Below are positions 22,294 through 35,224 of a stretch of 64,000 nt of DNA, in pieces. The notes beneath the pieces were generated by a model, which was not told the DNA's origin, did no database searches, and saw nothing but the letters and a program-made list of their open reading frames with translations. The position numbers and the translations under genes are program-made. This DNA is from Nymphaea colorata (taxonomy: Eukaryota; Streptophyta; Magnoliopsida; Nymphaeales; Nymphaeaceae), in NCBI RefSeq assembly GCF_008831285.2, contig NC_045138.2, positions 24,771,934-24,835,933 on the forward strand, written 5' to 3'. Position 1 is the stretch's first letter. Every line of letters begins with the position of its first letter.

Positions 22294-24667
22294 GTCGCCG
22301 ATGCCCACTGGAGGGGGAATGAAAAGAGAGGGAACCGTATTTCTTCTTATTGCTCTTCTTTTGTCTTCGGTTTTCTTAGTTAAATCCGCCGTTCTATTGT
22401 GCAAACTCTAGTTTTGGTGAAGTGTGGTTTTTTCGTTTTTTTTGGACGCGTAGAGAAGGATAGCTCAGAGAGAGATGATATCCACTGTTTATTTTGATTT
22501 ACATTTTTGTTAAACTATTGGGATTATCAAGACATAGTTTCCGTTCTTCATAAAGTATAGCAATTTTATTTCCATTCGTCTCTTCTTCCCCCTGACCCCT
22601 ATTTTATGCTATTTTATGGGAATTTTAGTAATTGTGCTTTGTACGTGGTGGAACCGTAACTCCAATTTCGGTTATTCATCGGCCGATCTGCTCTTCTTTA
22701 ATTTTTGATTTTTGTGGCGAATTCGTGATTTGCTATCTACGTTTCTACATACGTAACACCAAATGGATAAATCTGATTTTTGAATTTGGATGAATGTCTC
22801 ATGGCCACTTTTTTGTGGATTACAGGAGTGAGATACAATTGCTTATTTTCCTGCTCTTGAGTTTAGATAGATGTTCATGCATACTTTGTTGGCTTTCTTG
22901 CATAGATATATGGAAATACGCAAATTCCAATGTTTGTTTGTGTGGAAAGCGTATGTTTATTTAGGAATCATGATTTTCTTTAAGGGCACCAGAATGTAAT
23001 CTTATCGCAAGTGGTTGGTTCTTGGGCCCACACATGTGACATAGGTTAACAATTTAAAAAGTACAGGATCCAGGTTTTTTATGTTTTTCATGCTTGGTGG
23101 TGCATCAAATGGTGTTTTTGTCCTTCCCTTTTGCTTATTTTGTGTCTGTAGCCTGTCAATACTATTTGAGATATAGTTCTCGTGTCTTTACATAATTACA
23201 GAACGCATGTAGTGATGTATGTGTTCAAGTTAGGTGATTGTTTCTGTTCTTCTGAAAGATCTACTTGAATGGTACTACGAGCTAGTGACAGATGGACTTC
23301 ACTCCTTTTCTGTATTATGTTGTTAGGATTGCTAAGCAAAGTCCAGGCAATTTTCAGCACAGACCCTAGACTGGATTAGGTGCATTAAACTGCACAAAGG
23401 ATTTAAGAAAAAATTTATAAAATGCATTACTGAATGTTAAAGTGTGAAAAAAATTGAAGCATGTTTCAATGAAAAACATATCATGGCCAATTTATAACAA
23501 AGCAACAATGCAACACAATTAGAAAGCATTGAGTAATTCTTTTCTTGTTGTACACCATTGTTTTGCTTATAGATCATACAAATATCTAATTCCAATTTCT
23601 ATTAGCTGAAGACCTAGACTAAAATTTTAATTTCTCATTTACCAAATAAAGAAGGGATAAGACTGCAACATTTTGATCACAACTTTATTTTATGTTTCTT
23701 CTTGATAAAGTGACAAACACATACTTATATCATAAAAAGGAATGAAGAATGAGAATCTACATAAAAAAACATGATTCATATGAACACATACATATAATAC
23801 TAAATCACTTGTAAGTTGTAACATGAAAAACAATGAGGAGAAGAATATGTACATAAAACTGAAGAAAGTTTGTGCCTCAGGCAGCAGAAGAAGGAAGAAG
23901 AAGAAGAATAAATTAAGAAAATAAAAATCTCGGTTGTGCTAGTAAACAACAACTAGCCTAAGTGATCAGCCAAGCCTAAGGTTCTAGATGCAAGCCTAGA
24001 CAGGATGATAATTAATGAGGTATGGCCAGTTATGCTAGAGAGTGAAGCTTACCGTTTTCTAAGAACTGGAATTAGCAATCAGTCTGATAATTTGGTGATT
24101 TTGTTTGTTTGGTTGTCTGGTGGACACTCACAGTGGAAGTTTATCCTATTTGAATATCTCAGTTGATTCTGTATGTTCCTTTGAAATTGCTAATTCTAAA
24201 AATCTGAGTCCAACCAAAAGAAGTTGATCCATATTAGGTGCTCTGCATTGGTTTCGTTGAAAGTTTTCTTGCACTACGATGCATAATGCTGACGGTATAT
24301 GCACCAGCTTATAAACACTCGAGCGTTTTAGGCTGTGGAATGGGTTGTACAACTTGTCAGTTATCGTTGGAATGACAAATTCCATGGTTTGCTATTCCTT
24401 TTGATCTCTTTGTGTCGGATGTTTCTTGGAATCTGTTGTTGAGTTAGTATCCTGAACCATGCTTTCAGTATCATCTTACCAGCTAGGTATCTTTTATTGT
24501 GTGGTTCTACTTGCTAGTTTTGGTGGATGAATTGATTAGGTGACTGATATAAACACCTCCTCTTGTACAATGTTTATTTGGGGCCAGGTATTATACCTGG
24601 CCCAACCCATGGTGTTGTTTTGTTTGTTTTTTTTTCCTTTTTCTTTTTTCTTTTCTTTTCTTTGAGA

Positions 24668-24701
24668 GGGGGGGCGGGGGGTGGTGGTTGGGTGGGGTGG
24701 G
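24668..24701 (+). other. G-rich tract with quadruplex potential
   Basis: Plus-strand runs of 7, 6, 3, 4 and 3 guanines lie within 34 bp, just after a long T/C tract (about 24618-24663). More than four runs of at least three guanines separated by short loops satisfy the usual intramolecular G-quadruplex pattern. Confidence 0.7.
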
Positions 24702-26999
24702 CACCGTTGGTTCAGGCTTAAGTTGGGTATTTTCTACCGATCAGGAAGAGGTGTGAAATGGCCTTTTTTAAGAAAGAACCGCAGACAGGTTTGTTCTCTA
24801 GCAGAAGGGCACTGTTTTGTGATCAGGTTAGCATTGTGATTCTATCAACTAAAATTTTTGTGATTATCATATTTGAGAGTGCTGATTGTAGGAGAGTGTA
24901 AGTTAAGTTAGTTACCTTTATAATTATAGCCTGTCAGGCGAATGAACTTTATGTAGTATGCTGAATCAAGTCTATATGTTGGCTGGCCTGGTCGGCAGAG
25001 AGTCTTGTAGTCGAAGGTGTTTTAATGTCATCATGTAGTTATGGAAGCAGGACGCTGAGTTGGCCCGTGACGTGTTACCAGTTAAGTGTGGGGTTTTGGC
25101 CCTTGGAAAAGCTCCATGCCCAGCGGAATTTGTCCACATCAGGAAACGGGCGATTTGATCGCTCATTTAGTTAAAAAGATGGGATGTTTTTAAAGTTTTA
25201 AGGGAACCTTTCATTGGTATGAATGGACGAATAGCTGAAAGTCGACGATGATAAGGGACGCTTTGAGAAGGCTGGAAGCATGCTGGCTTCTGTAATGACC
25301 TGTCCTTCTCTTAAGTGATTGACAAAATTTAGGTCATTGAAGATGGTTAAACAACATCGTAATCCCCTGGGTGATGGGACTCATCTTTTTTTTCTCCCCT
25401 TTTCTTTACATGCTGTTTCTGAAGTTACTTTCTTGTTCTCTTCCATCTTCTCCTGTTGTTTGGATCTGATTTTTGTTGGTTCCGCTTCTTGGTTTTTGGT
25501 TAGTCCAACGACGGGTTTGGTAGCAAAGGGGCATAACATTAAAACCGAGTATGCAGAGAATGGAAACAAATCTGATGGGCTTTTTGGTTTTGACGTTGTT
25601 TTCTTTGTTCATGACGCTGAGATTCTTTGATCGAGTCTAACTCGTTGGCTTTAGGATACTGAATTTCTGCCGCCCCCACCTTTTTGTGTGATTTACGATA
25701 ATCACTTCCTGCAAAGGCTCTGTAGTAGCTATCCTGTTGGGTGCCTTCAATCACACGTCTGAGTCTGCGCAGTAGTAACAAAGGTAGAGTGGTAGAAAAT
25801 AATAAATTCGTTGTCGGAACGGATGTAAATTCTTTCAGACGTCGTCTCGCACCAGCCAGAACTCTGTTCACGAGCTAATTAATTGGGGTGGAAGGACCTT
25901 CTATCTGCCCCTTCAATCCTATCGCTTCTAGTGTAATTTAGCAAACCTTATTCGTTCATCATTTCTTTATTGAACAACTCTTTTGCTAATTTTTTATGAT
26001 AAAATATATTAGAAATACAAAGTAGTTAAAAAAGGCGGAAGGGCAATAATTTAAAAAAAAAAATGGAAATAAGGAACTTTGCCTCACGGTCTCGCCCAAA
26101 TGCAGGGCAATCTTCTGCTATTTCTTACTTCCATCATGTCTTTGGATGCCGGATGGAGTCCAATAAATCGGGAGTTCTTTAAACATCATTATCTGCAAAC
26201 CTTGCGGACCATATGCCTTCTTTCATCCCTCCAGTGGTTGTCCCATGGTTGAGAAGATGTTAGGGGAAAGTTTGCATGAATCGTTTGCAGTGTGTCATGT
26301 CCACCCAATATTTTCAGGCATCTTATGACTAAATTGAGGGCCAATGACATGGAAAGAGATGGATAATCGTAGGCTGTTCCTTGTTTAAACTCTGGTTTAG
26401 GTTTGATAAGCCATTCGTTCTTACAACTAGGCGTAACCATGCCACCATCTGATTTGCAGGGATTCATACACCAGAAGATAAAGCTGCTCTACTTATTCTG
26501 ATGACTTGTTCAGAAGGCGGAAACCTGACGGATCAACTTCATTAATGGTTACTACCAATGTTGGTGGCAGAATCTTGCAAATAAATGCGAGCAGTGCTTC
26601 GCAGTAGCTGAGATCTGGCTGGGTATTGATTGGCTCTAAATTCACTTAGACGGAGCAGAGTCCATCAACACATTCAAGACCAGAAATGTATCGTACTGTA
26701 GTTTCCTCAGGGTCTTCATTAACAATCGGATGGATTCGGGAAACAAAAACTAGGAAAAACAAATTGGATGTAAAGCAACAGCAAAATTAAGAAGAAAAAA
26801 AAAGTATGCGTGATTAGATCGCAATTTAACGGTTTAGTAAAAATTTACATAGATCAAAACTAGATTGCATGGTCATTTCAGCTTATTTGGGAATACAGGT
26901 AATATCTGAAAATTTATAAAGCTTTTAATGTTTTTACCATCGTGTTTCTTATTTCAGAACTGGAATAGATCTCTTTTCTGTGGCCAGAATTATGAAAAA

Positions 27000-27370
27000 G
27001 GCCCATGTGGAATTTGATTTGGGGGGCATTTGACGGCCTTGACTTTTGATTCTAGAATTAAAATTATAGAGACAAAATTCTAGTTTATTTTGTACTTGAT
27101 TGTATAGAATTTTGCTTCCAGAAAATGATGTGTTTGACAAAACAGGAATTAAAATTCTAGAATTTGATGAATTAAAACCATCATGGCATCTGTCCTAGAA
27201 AAAAATTCTAAAAATCTGGAATCATAATTTCACCCCCTGAGGTATAATCACAATTTGAGAACTTTTAATTGAAGAATGAGCCTCTAATTTTGGAATTAAA
27301 ATTCTTGGTTTGATAACGTAAAATCCCATTTCATAAAAGAACGAGAATTTTAATTTTAGAGTTCCTGTTC
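27000..27370. mobile_element. Possible MITE-like A/T-rich inverted-repeat element
   Basis: Repeated complementary segments such as GAATTAAAATTCTAGAATTT and ACAAAATTCTAG give much self-complementarity, beginning after GGGGGGCATTTGACGG. Boundaries and target-site duplication were not resolved. Confidence 0.35.
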
Positions 27371-27578
27371 CACAATTCAAAGAGCGAGAGATGGAGTGAT
27401 CATGTCTTCTTCATCTACGAAACAGAAGGAAAACCTTCAAGAAGTTACACAGTTCAATAAATAAATGAAATATCAGGGAAGAGGTTCCCGCTGTACAATA
27501 TGCTGCATTACAGGAACATCGAAAACCGGCGTTCATGGTCACCCTGACCATTCTTCGCTCGCCGCCACCACCATCTTT

Positions 27579-27962
27579 TCAAGCCTCCTCCGGGATACTC
27601 TGCAGCACCGGCTGCCAGTGCCGGCGCTGCTCCAGATGGTTCTCCTCGATCCCTAAGCTGGTGACCTTCTCTAAAAACTCCTCGATCGATAGCCCCTCCA
27701 TTCCCACCACGCTCACCAGCTCCACCAGCTGTTTCTTCGTCATCCTTATCTTGACCTCTCCGTGCATCGTCGCCTTCTTCCCATTAATCCCTCCTCCATC
27801 TCCCTCCTCAACCATCTTCTCCGTTCGTCTGCCGGCCGCGCTCCCGGTACGCATAGGCTGCCTTGACATCATTGTAAGGCCATTTTCAAACTCCTTGTCG
27901 CCACCATCATCATCATCTGTGCTCCAAGAGCTTGAGGATTGGATCTTCAGACAGTTGCCCAT
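27579..27962 (-). CDS. Small MGNC-type plant protein, copy 1
   Basis: A 127-residue intronless protein of a plant family that I know only as uncharacterised. The N-terminus MGNCLK has glycine 2 for probable N-myristoylation and cysteine 4 for possible palmitoylation, so membrane attachment is likely. An acidic, serine-rich segment follows (SSSSWSTDDDD). The conserved part is GEVKIRMTKKQLVELVSVVG, then GLSIEEFLEKVTSLG, and the tail HWQPVLQSIPEE. The same blocks occur in the paralogue at 32335-32712 in the same orientation, so the pair arose by local duplication. A TATATAAT near 28022-28029 on the minus strand could be its TATA box. No enzymatic motif is visible. Confidence 0.85.
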   Translation of the reverse strand: MGNCLKIQSSSSWSTDDDDGGDKEFENGLTMMSRQPMRTGSAAGRRTEKMVEEGDGGGINGKKATMHGEVKIRMTKKQLVELVSVVGMEGLSIEEFLEKVTSLGIEENHLEQRRHWQPVLQSIPEEA

Positions 27963-30900
27963 GCTTGTTTATGTGTACGAATGCCGAAAAAATATGTCCC
28001 GATCTTCAGGTAGAACTTAGATTATATACAATCATCAGCACACGTGGGGATAATAAAATTCAAACTCTCTATTCTAATCTGGAAAGCGCGAAATCGTCAA
28101 ACTTATGATTTTTCCACCAAGCGGTCAAAAGGAATAAATCTTAAGAGAAAAATCCCACAAATATGTAGAAGCCAACCTTGTCATCAGCGAACGGGTGAGA
28201 TAGCTCGACGCGGGGATGAGAAAGCCTAGTCTTGGTTGCCATTGTTCGTCTTGGTTCGCGAATGACTTTGATTCGTCGATCCGAGAGGCTGATCAACATC
28301 GTGAAAATGGGAGGTCGAAGAGAAATTTTCCTCCTTAAATCTCAACAGATCAGAATTAATATATATACGACAAATCTTCATATTCAAGATATTTATATGA
28401 TAAAATATAGTATGTTTGTATATCGAGTTGGACCACCCCCTCCATGACATAAGCCCCCACCGCACGGTGGGCCAAGAAAATGAAACTGATTGATATTGGG
28501 ATTTGCCGATTACTTTATACAAACAAATTAGAGACTGTTCAAGAACGATAATAGTATGTTCAAATATTGAAATAAATATGATGAATACGATGAATACTAA
28601 CATATTGTTGCCAAGGCCCACCTATTTCATACATCTTCAGTTGTAGGCTTTGTTTCATGTTTTCTTTTTTGAAAATTAGGCTATGAAAGGATACATTTTC
28701 TTATGTCACATAATATTTTCAAGAGGGTCTAATATCCTCAACCCTCATTAATCCTTGTCAAGTCATCCCCATTACAATTGGTAGGTTCCACCAAAAAGAA
28801 TTAAAAGTCCACTATATTATTTACATAGGCCTGTTCCCAAGATGGAGGAGGGTAAGGGGTGAAGATCATTTCAATCAATACTTAATTTCGGAGATTATAT
28901 GGCCTAGCTGCTCTCTCCTTACTACCATGCTTTAATATTCTTCCGCTTACATGCTCACGGGGAAAATTTCCTCCAAATAAGCAAACTTTACTTCGTAAGC
29001 TGATCATTTGCTTGAGACCTCGAAGGATCATACATCTTCAAAATAAAAAGGAAAACATTCAAAATTGCTATTCGGCTGCGGCGCCGTGCTCGTTCTACGG
29101 CTGGGTGACTGTGTCGCTCCTTCTATCCACTCCCTTCCCACCCCTCTTATTTCGTTTTGTTGTCCAGTTATCTTGTATATTTCTTCTTTTTATTTATGTT
29201 TTTGATGTTTGTTCTTATATCCAAATTTTGTTATGAATTCTCATTTTAACGGCAAAATTGTCAAATCAGGTGCATTTCTCTTGGGGCGTGATTCTGAAGT
29301 CTGCTCGGAATGAGCTTCCATGACCACCGTGCTTTTACAATGACAACATGAACACGCTGATGCTTATTGATTTAAAGGATTGTTTGTTTCCAATAGTTAA
29401 ATTGGAATTGGCTCCTTCTGGCTTTGATATGAGATATGAACCACAAGGTGGTAGATCAAATTCAAAACCATGAACCATTAATGGACCCAGATATACATCG
29501 TTGACAATTCTATCCATCAAAGCGATAAGGCTGAACAGCTCCATCGTGATGTGGAAAAGGATAGCCATTTCATTGAGAGGGCACATTTCTAGATTAGATT
29601 AGCGCCGAGGATGCATTTCGTTCCATGGATCTTAAATCTGTGAATCTAAAGTCTCATGAATTCGGCAATTAACCTGACAAGATTTGAGGTTCTTAATTCG
29701 ATCCACTTATTAACCTGCCTCATTATTTCCAATCTCTCTTAACCTGGCGAGAGGACATCTGGTTATCGGTCAAACTTATCTTGAATAATTTATCCTCTTT
29801 CCGGATCGGGCAGTTAATTAACCATTCTTTCTCAATCTTTTGAGCTCAAGAGAATATTTGGGACATATCAGAATTTTCTTTTCTTCATAAAATTTTATTG
29901 GAAAGGCTTTTCCGCAGCCTGGGGATAAGGCTATCGTTGAGCCAGAGATCGACGCTTATCGATCGTCAGCAAGAAAGTCTAGCTGGTGATGATCAGTGAT
30001 CATGAACATTAATATATATTTTTTTCTGATCCAAACAAATTGGCGTATTGGGCGTGGCTACCAGATGATTTTATCTTTTGTGGTCGTCACTCTTACGTAA
30101 CCCAAAGCTGATCAGCACCGCTTCTGATCGAAGGGAAGGAGATCTGGAGAACCTTTTAGATGTTTACTGAATTGATCAAGGGAAGCAGGCCTGTTTGAAC
30201 TATACATCCAGAATAAAAGCTTTCACAGCAAAGTTGGTAGATTCCGCCTATCATCATTGTCTGATATCTAATCTGAACTTGTGTAAAGAACCAATCAACA
30301 TACACACCCAAATTCTCAAGAAACTTTTAGCTATTCATCATTTTAGTGTATCAATTTCCTTTCTTTTTTTCCCCTGCTTGCTGGTTTTAAGAAATAAACA
30401 ATTCAACCAGCTACCAGGTCCATGAAAATTCTAATGAGTCTGGTTGATTTCTATATTGCTAGCTGTAAGTTTTCAACCACCTTTCTTAAAAGCCACACCA
30501 ATAGATTCCCAAAGTTCCTGTGTCTTGTTCTGCTTAAAAGGCTGTGACTACAGACACAGCAATAGCTTCATTCTGCTTACCTGTGAACATGTCATCAAGA
30601 AGCTTTTTCTATTGCCTCCTACCCATTTAAAAATAGTGCAGATGCTTAAATTTTTAGGTTTGGTCACCCCAACCATTAGGGGGCAGGCCACATGGACCTA
30701 ACCACCTTAACTCTGAAGCACCAACACCATGATAATGAGATGAATGGTGGAGGTGGTGTAAGCATGACAACATCAAATGATGTAGATGCCTTTACACCTT
30801 GTGGGATCTCACTTCTTTAAATTGATCTCAAAGAGCCATTCAATTCTCCCATTCGAGGGAAAAAGTGGTTAGAAATATAGTAAATAGAACTCTAGTTCCA

Positions 30901-31465
30901 ACCACTATGAGATTCACCTATTCCATTTACCATGTTGGTAGGCAGATATATTGATGAAGTCATACAAGCAGACCTGGTCCTATTTACAACGTCCATGTTG
31001 GTAGGTTCACATTAATGAAATCATAGATTTATGGTAACATAATGGATGCAGGACGTGATCCGTGAAACGAAAGGAAATGAATTTTTTGGGAAAGCACTAA
31101 CCACATCAGCAAGGATGATGGGATTGGAGGAATCGATGTGATGCGAGAGGGGACGCGGAAATGGGGAATCAAATTTTAGTAAGAGAAAATGGGTCCTAAT
31201 CGCACCGGTCAAGGAGAACTGTTAATTAATTTACTTGATCAAAGCGACCTGCATCCTTTTGATCTACACTACCCAACAACAGCAAATTTGCAAAAAATCG
31301 ACAATGAAGCAGATCGAGTGATTAAAAATACAGTTCAACCAATACTTGGTGGAAATAAGAATATGAGGTGCGATACAGACGTTGCAGTATTAACCTTTTT
31401 TTTTTATGTATTAAATGTTTTAAAATATTCATTAAATGTAGTAAATATGAGATTCAAGGATTTGG
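27963..31465. other. Intergenic between the two MGNC genes, upstream part
   Basis: About 3.5 kb, AT-rich. Starts with the presumed promoter of MGNC copy 1. The short ORFs (for example 28226-28621 minus and 29335-29586 minus) show no known domain. No repeat with clear ends was recognised. Confidence 0.45.
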
Positions 31466-31706
31466 AATTGAGTTTCATGTGATCGATCGGACGAGCCACG
31501 AAAGGTCGAAGCTCTCCCTCTTTCTCCCATCTCTCAGCGCGTTTGGAATTACTTGGGACCTGTGAACCAGAATATAGCACATCCGACGTCTTTGTAATTT
31601 AAGCGAATAGCACCTACAAGAATTGAACTAATGGCACACTATTAATGCACCCACCAGCTCGACCACTTAAGCTACACCCGTTGAGGCTTGAAATTGAGTT
31701 TCATGT
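31466..31706 (-). mobile_element. tRNA-derived SINE with 15-bp target-site duplications
   Basis: A 211-bp insert (31481-31691) is flanked by the exact direct repeat AATTGAGTTTCATGT (31466-31480 and 31692-31706). Read on the minus strand, it begins right after one repeat and soon has TAGCTTAAGTGG (31663-31674), a good RNA polymerase III A box. GTTCAATTCT (31619-31628) follows as a weak B box, in tRNA-like spacing. This is the organisation of a plant SINE. A diverged relative lies near 36300-36425. Confidence 0.75.
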
Positions 31707-31992
31707 CGAGCTGAGGGATCCAAACTAGATTTTTGACATGTAAAGAATTTTGTTCTAACTGATCAGATCTAATTTGATGAACAACCAAAGCCCTCCACTT
31801 ACATGACTGATCACCTATATAATTACATGCCTCATTTGTTAATGTAACTCACCGGCACTATTTAAGGCTCGAGTATAAATTAACAATAGATCGAAAATTT
31901 TCTGCATGATATGGGCACCTATGACGAGGAATATCGCAGTCCCAAGATGGCGTGTCCCTCTGATAGCAATTGACTGATAGCCGTGGCACAAA

Positions 31993-32015
31993 GAGAGAGA
32001 GAGAGAGAGAGAGAT
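31993..32015. repeat. (GA)n microsatellite
   Basis: Uninterrupted GA repeat downstream of the second MGNC gene. Confidence 0.9.
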
Positions 32016-32334
32016 CTGAATCTGATGAACCAAAAATTCTTACATCAAGAAAATTATTCAACAATCCATGTAGATGAATAAATAGTATGCAAACAGCTAA
32101 GGGGCAGCCAGAGCAAGATACAGAGAGAGTAAGAGAGGTTAATCCATTTCCGAGAGTTTCCTATTTACAAATCTCGGCAGCTTCATGGAAGGGACGAGAA
32201 ATTCCAACACGAACATCTGCTCCACCACCATGTCCATTCTCCACAATCGAGTTATATATATCATAATTCTGATGATCACCACCACCATGATGCAACCATT
32301 AAGGGCAGCCCTGTACACCATCATGGTCATCTGC

Positions 32335-32712
32335 TCAGTCCACCTCCGGAATGCTCTGCAAGGCCGGCCTCCAGTGCTTGTGCCGAGTCTCGCTTTCTGT
32401 ACACCCCAAGCTCGCCACCGTCTCCAACAGTAATTCGGCGGATATGCCCTGCATCCCCACCAAGCTCACCAGCTTCTCCAGCTGCTTCTTTGTCACCTTG
32501 ATCTTAACCTCTGTCGATATCACCTTCTGATCATGACCCTTGTGATCCCCGAACCCAAACTCTCCACCCGTCCCTTGGAATTCCCCATCGGCAGAGCTCC
32601 GGCCGCGTATGAACGGCCTCAACTCCGGCGTCTGATCACCAATGAGACCAAAGTCATCTTCATCGTCATCAACCCACGATCTTGATGAATGGGTCCTCAA
32701 GCAATTGCCCAT
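32335..32712 (-). CDS. Small MGNC-type plant protein, copy 2
   Basis: A 125-residue intronless paralogue of the gene at 27579-27962. Shared blocks are MGNCLRT, SSRSWVDDDEDD, TEVKIKVTKKQLEKLVSLVG, GISAELLLETVASLG and HWRPALQSIPEV. The middle segments differ, being glycine- and phenylalanine-rich here (FGFGDHKGH). The N-terminus predicts N-myristoylation, so the protein is probably peripheral on a membrane. A TATA box TATAAATA lies at 32830-32837 (minus strand), about 120 bp before the ATG. Function is unknown; family membership follows from the paired sequence and from recognition of similar plant proteins. Confidence 0.87.
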   Translation of the reverse strand: MGNCLRTHSSRSWVDDDEDDFGLIGDQTPELRPFIRGRSSADGEFQGTGGEFGFGDHKGHDQKVISTEVKIKVTKKQLEKLVSLVGMQGISAELLLETVASLGCTESETRHKHWRPALQSIPEVD

Positions 32713-32829
32713 ATCTGATGTATGTGTGTTATATCTCCAGCTATAGAGGGAGAAAGAGATCGATCTAGAGAGAGGAACAAGAAAATTACGAAGGTTTGCA
32801 ATGTTCTTCCTTGAGAAAGAGAAGCCGTG

Positions 32830-32837
32830 TATTTATA
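32830..32837 (-). promoter_or_regulatory. TATA box of MGNC copy 2
   Basis: TATAAATA on the minus strand at a suitable distance upstream of the ATG at 32712, predicting a leader of about 90 nt. Confidence 0.55.
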
Positions 32838-33229
32838 ATATGCTGCCAAGGGCAGAGAGATTAGGATGACCTAACTCTCTCTATCCCTCTCTAGATCTTC
32901 AGTGACATGAAAACGTCAAATCCGACGTTGGGATTTGAGGCCAAGTCAGAGAGAAGATGAGTCTGACGTGGGAGGTGAGGCTAATCAGTGTTGGCCAAAT
33001 CAGCAAATAAAAGTCCAGGGTGCAAATGAAGGTCGCCTGCTGTAGAAGACGCCGTCGGCAGCGGCGGTGCGCAGAGCCTTCCTCTTCTCTTTGACTCCTT
33101 TTCGGTGGGCACGACGTCCTTGTCGTGCTCCAGCTTGGGCTCCGGCTCCGGCTCCGGCTCCAGCTCGTCAGCTCCACTCGGTGTTGGGTGTTATGTCTCT
33201 TACATGGGCAAGAGGACCGGATATTGGTT

Positions 33230-33560
33230 AGGATGTCAAAGGATCGAAGTATAATCCGATATATTTTTTACCGCATCTCATTTATCGGATGCTTATGTAC
33301 TAATTTCAAATAACTATAGACAAACAGAGATCTACACAATATCTCAATCCGGGTTTTAACACAATCTAAATTCTATACAAATCTGACTTTTATTTTTACA
33401 TCTGAACCCAAACCCAACTTTTAGATATACAACTGAATCTAACTTTCAAATTTGATTTGATTTGTTTGATCCAATCCAATTTCTTAATCAAAAGTTAAAT
33501 TTTCTCACATGCGACTATTTTAAATCAGATGTTTAATTCAAATCCAATCCATTGGCATCT
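33230..33560 (-). repeat. Dispersed repeat, inverted partner of 35225-35500
   Basis: The minus strand contains GTTGTATATCTAAAAGTT next to GTTAGATTC. The same words occur on the plus strand near 35450-35475 with similar surroundings, including ATCCGAT motifs. Probably two decayed copies of one element in opposite orientation. Confidence 0.5.
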
Positions 33561-35224
33561 CTATAATCAATTCATTACTACCCTCTGTCTCTAGGAAGGG
33601 ACAAGTCTAACCTAGACTTGGCTTATGTTGTTCCAGAAGTTGGGGACTCTTTAGCTTTTAGCACCTAAATTCTCTGGATCCAAATCCGGTGAGGAACTTC
33701 GCCGTCAATTTTCAGCCGAGCCGATTGGCGTCCACGGTGATGGTGTTGGCCACGTATGAGGTATGAACTTAGCCAACTAAGGGCATCTTTCAAGAAAGCA
33801 AGGTGTGAACACAAGGGATGCCAAAGATTCTAAGGAATGAGCAAAAAAAAAAAAAAATGCAAGGACTCTTCATAAACAAAATAGCACTTGAAATTACCTT
33901 TTTTAAAAAAGAAAAAGTTATTATGGGACCCATTTTGGCTTGCTTTTTTAATTTTCTTACCAAACTTTTCTAGCCAGTGCCACCTTGGACTGTCTGCCTA
34001 GTGGGTGGACCCTAACTCTTTTGTACTGCTATCAATATAGACATCAGAAGCAACAAAAACAAAGTTAAGCGTGATTGGAAGAGAGCCAGCTAATTGGAAC
34101 GTTCCCACGATCTTATTGTCTTCCACTTTGCTGTTGAAAGTAAAACTATGTTGATGATGATTGTGCTACAATTTCGAAGCATGATGATGTAGAATTGGTA
34201 ACTCGTTCCTAACCAAGCAGCTTCATTGGATTCACAGCAAACGATAGAAATCCATTCCTTTCTCAGAAGTTGATTTAATTATTTTCTGAAACGCAGTGTG
34301 AGTCAATGCAAGCAGTAGTGTTGCCAATGGACATTATCTAAGAAGAAATTAGATCAACTCCATTGAAGTTAATAAACAAGTCTCCAAAAAGGAAAAGAAA
34401 AATACTGATTATTGCACGGTTGTCAACTGAACTTCCTATGGAATTCGTGATGTGAAGACAACCCGAAGATGGAAATGCATTTGAACAAAACATATTAATT
34501 AGGTGAACTGAACAATGATCCTTTTCACATGTACGTTTCCATTTTCTTGCATGGAAAGGCCTCAACAACTGTTACTTCCAGACAAAACGCATGCGGCGAC
34601 TGTGAGTAATCTGGACATGGATTTCAAGTTTTGGAGCTTAATTTCCAGCATATCAAATTCAGCATAATCTGATTTCCCATGTACTTGGACGATCCTAAAC
34701 CGAAATCCTGGCCGTCTTTTGGATCTTTGATATCACTTGTCAACGACTCTTCCTTCATTCTCGACGCGTAGGACCGATAATTATGCTTTGTATGGACACT
34801 GTGGATCAGATCTTTATCAAGGGAGTGATGGTGGGTGCAGACTTGTTCAGGCCCTGGTAGACCCGATGCGGCAGCAACATTCAACGTGACTTTTGTTAGA
34901 AGAAAAGAAAAAGACGGAATCATTTGAGTTTCCACTAAGAGCAATAAAGGATGAAGGTATCAAGGGATGGCCAACTTGGATTCCCATTCAAACATTTAAG
35001 TTGACAACCATGCAACTTAAAGGGATCAGCCCGTATGGCTTGGCCCTTGTTGCCCACTTTCCAAACAGTTGCTAGTGGTCTGTCTGCCAAAGACTTGCCG
35101 TGTGAGGAAAACGACACGTTCTCTGGTCCGGCTAAGAGTGTCGGCGCATTGGAGTTGCGCAACTGCAATCCGAACCCCCAAGCGGATCACTTGCTTTTCG
35201 TAAGCAAGATTCAAAATAGGATCT

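Larger units (their letters stand above)
22294..27578. other. Intergenic between RPS16 and the first MGNC gene
   Basis: About 5.3 kb. Begins with the RPS16 3' UTR. Contains a pyrimidine tract followed by a G-rich tract (24621-24701) and an A/T-rich element with repeated AATTAAAATTCTAGAATT-like segments (about 27000-27370). No supported gene; the ORF at 25539-25871 (minus) has no recognisable motif. Confidence 0.5.

Noticed and set aside
27535-28020. 161-codon plus-strand ORF over MGNC copy 1
   Set aside because: Antisense of a gene whose minus-strand frame has a conserved paralogue.
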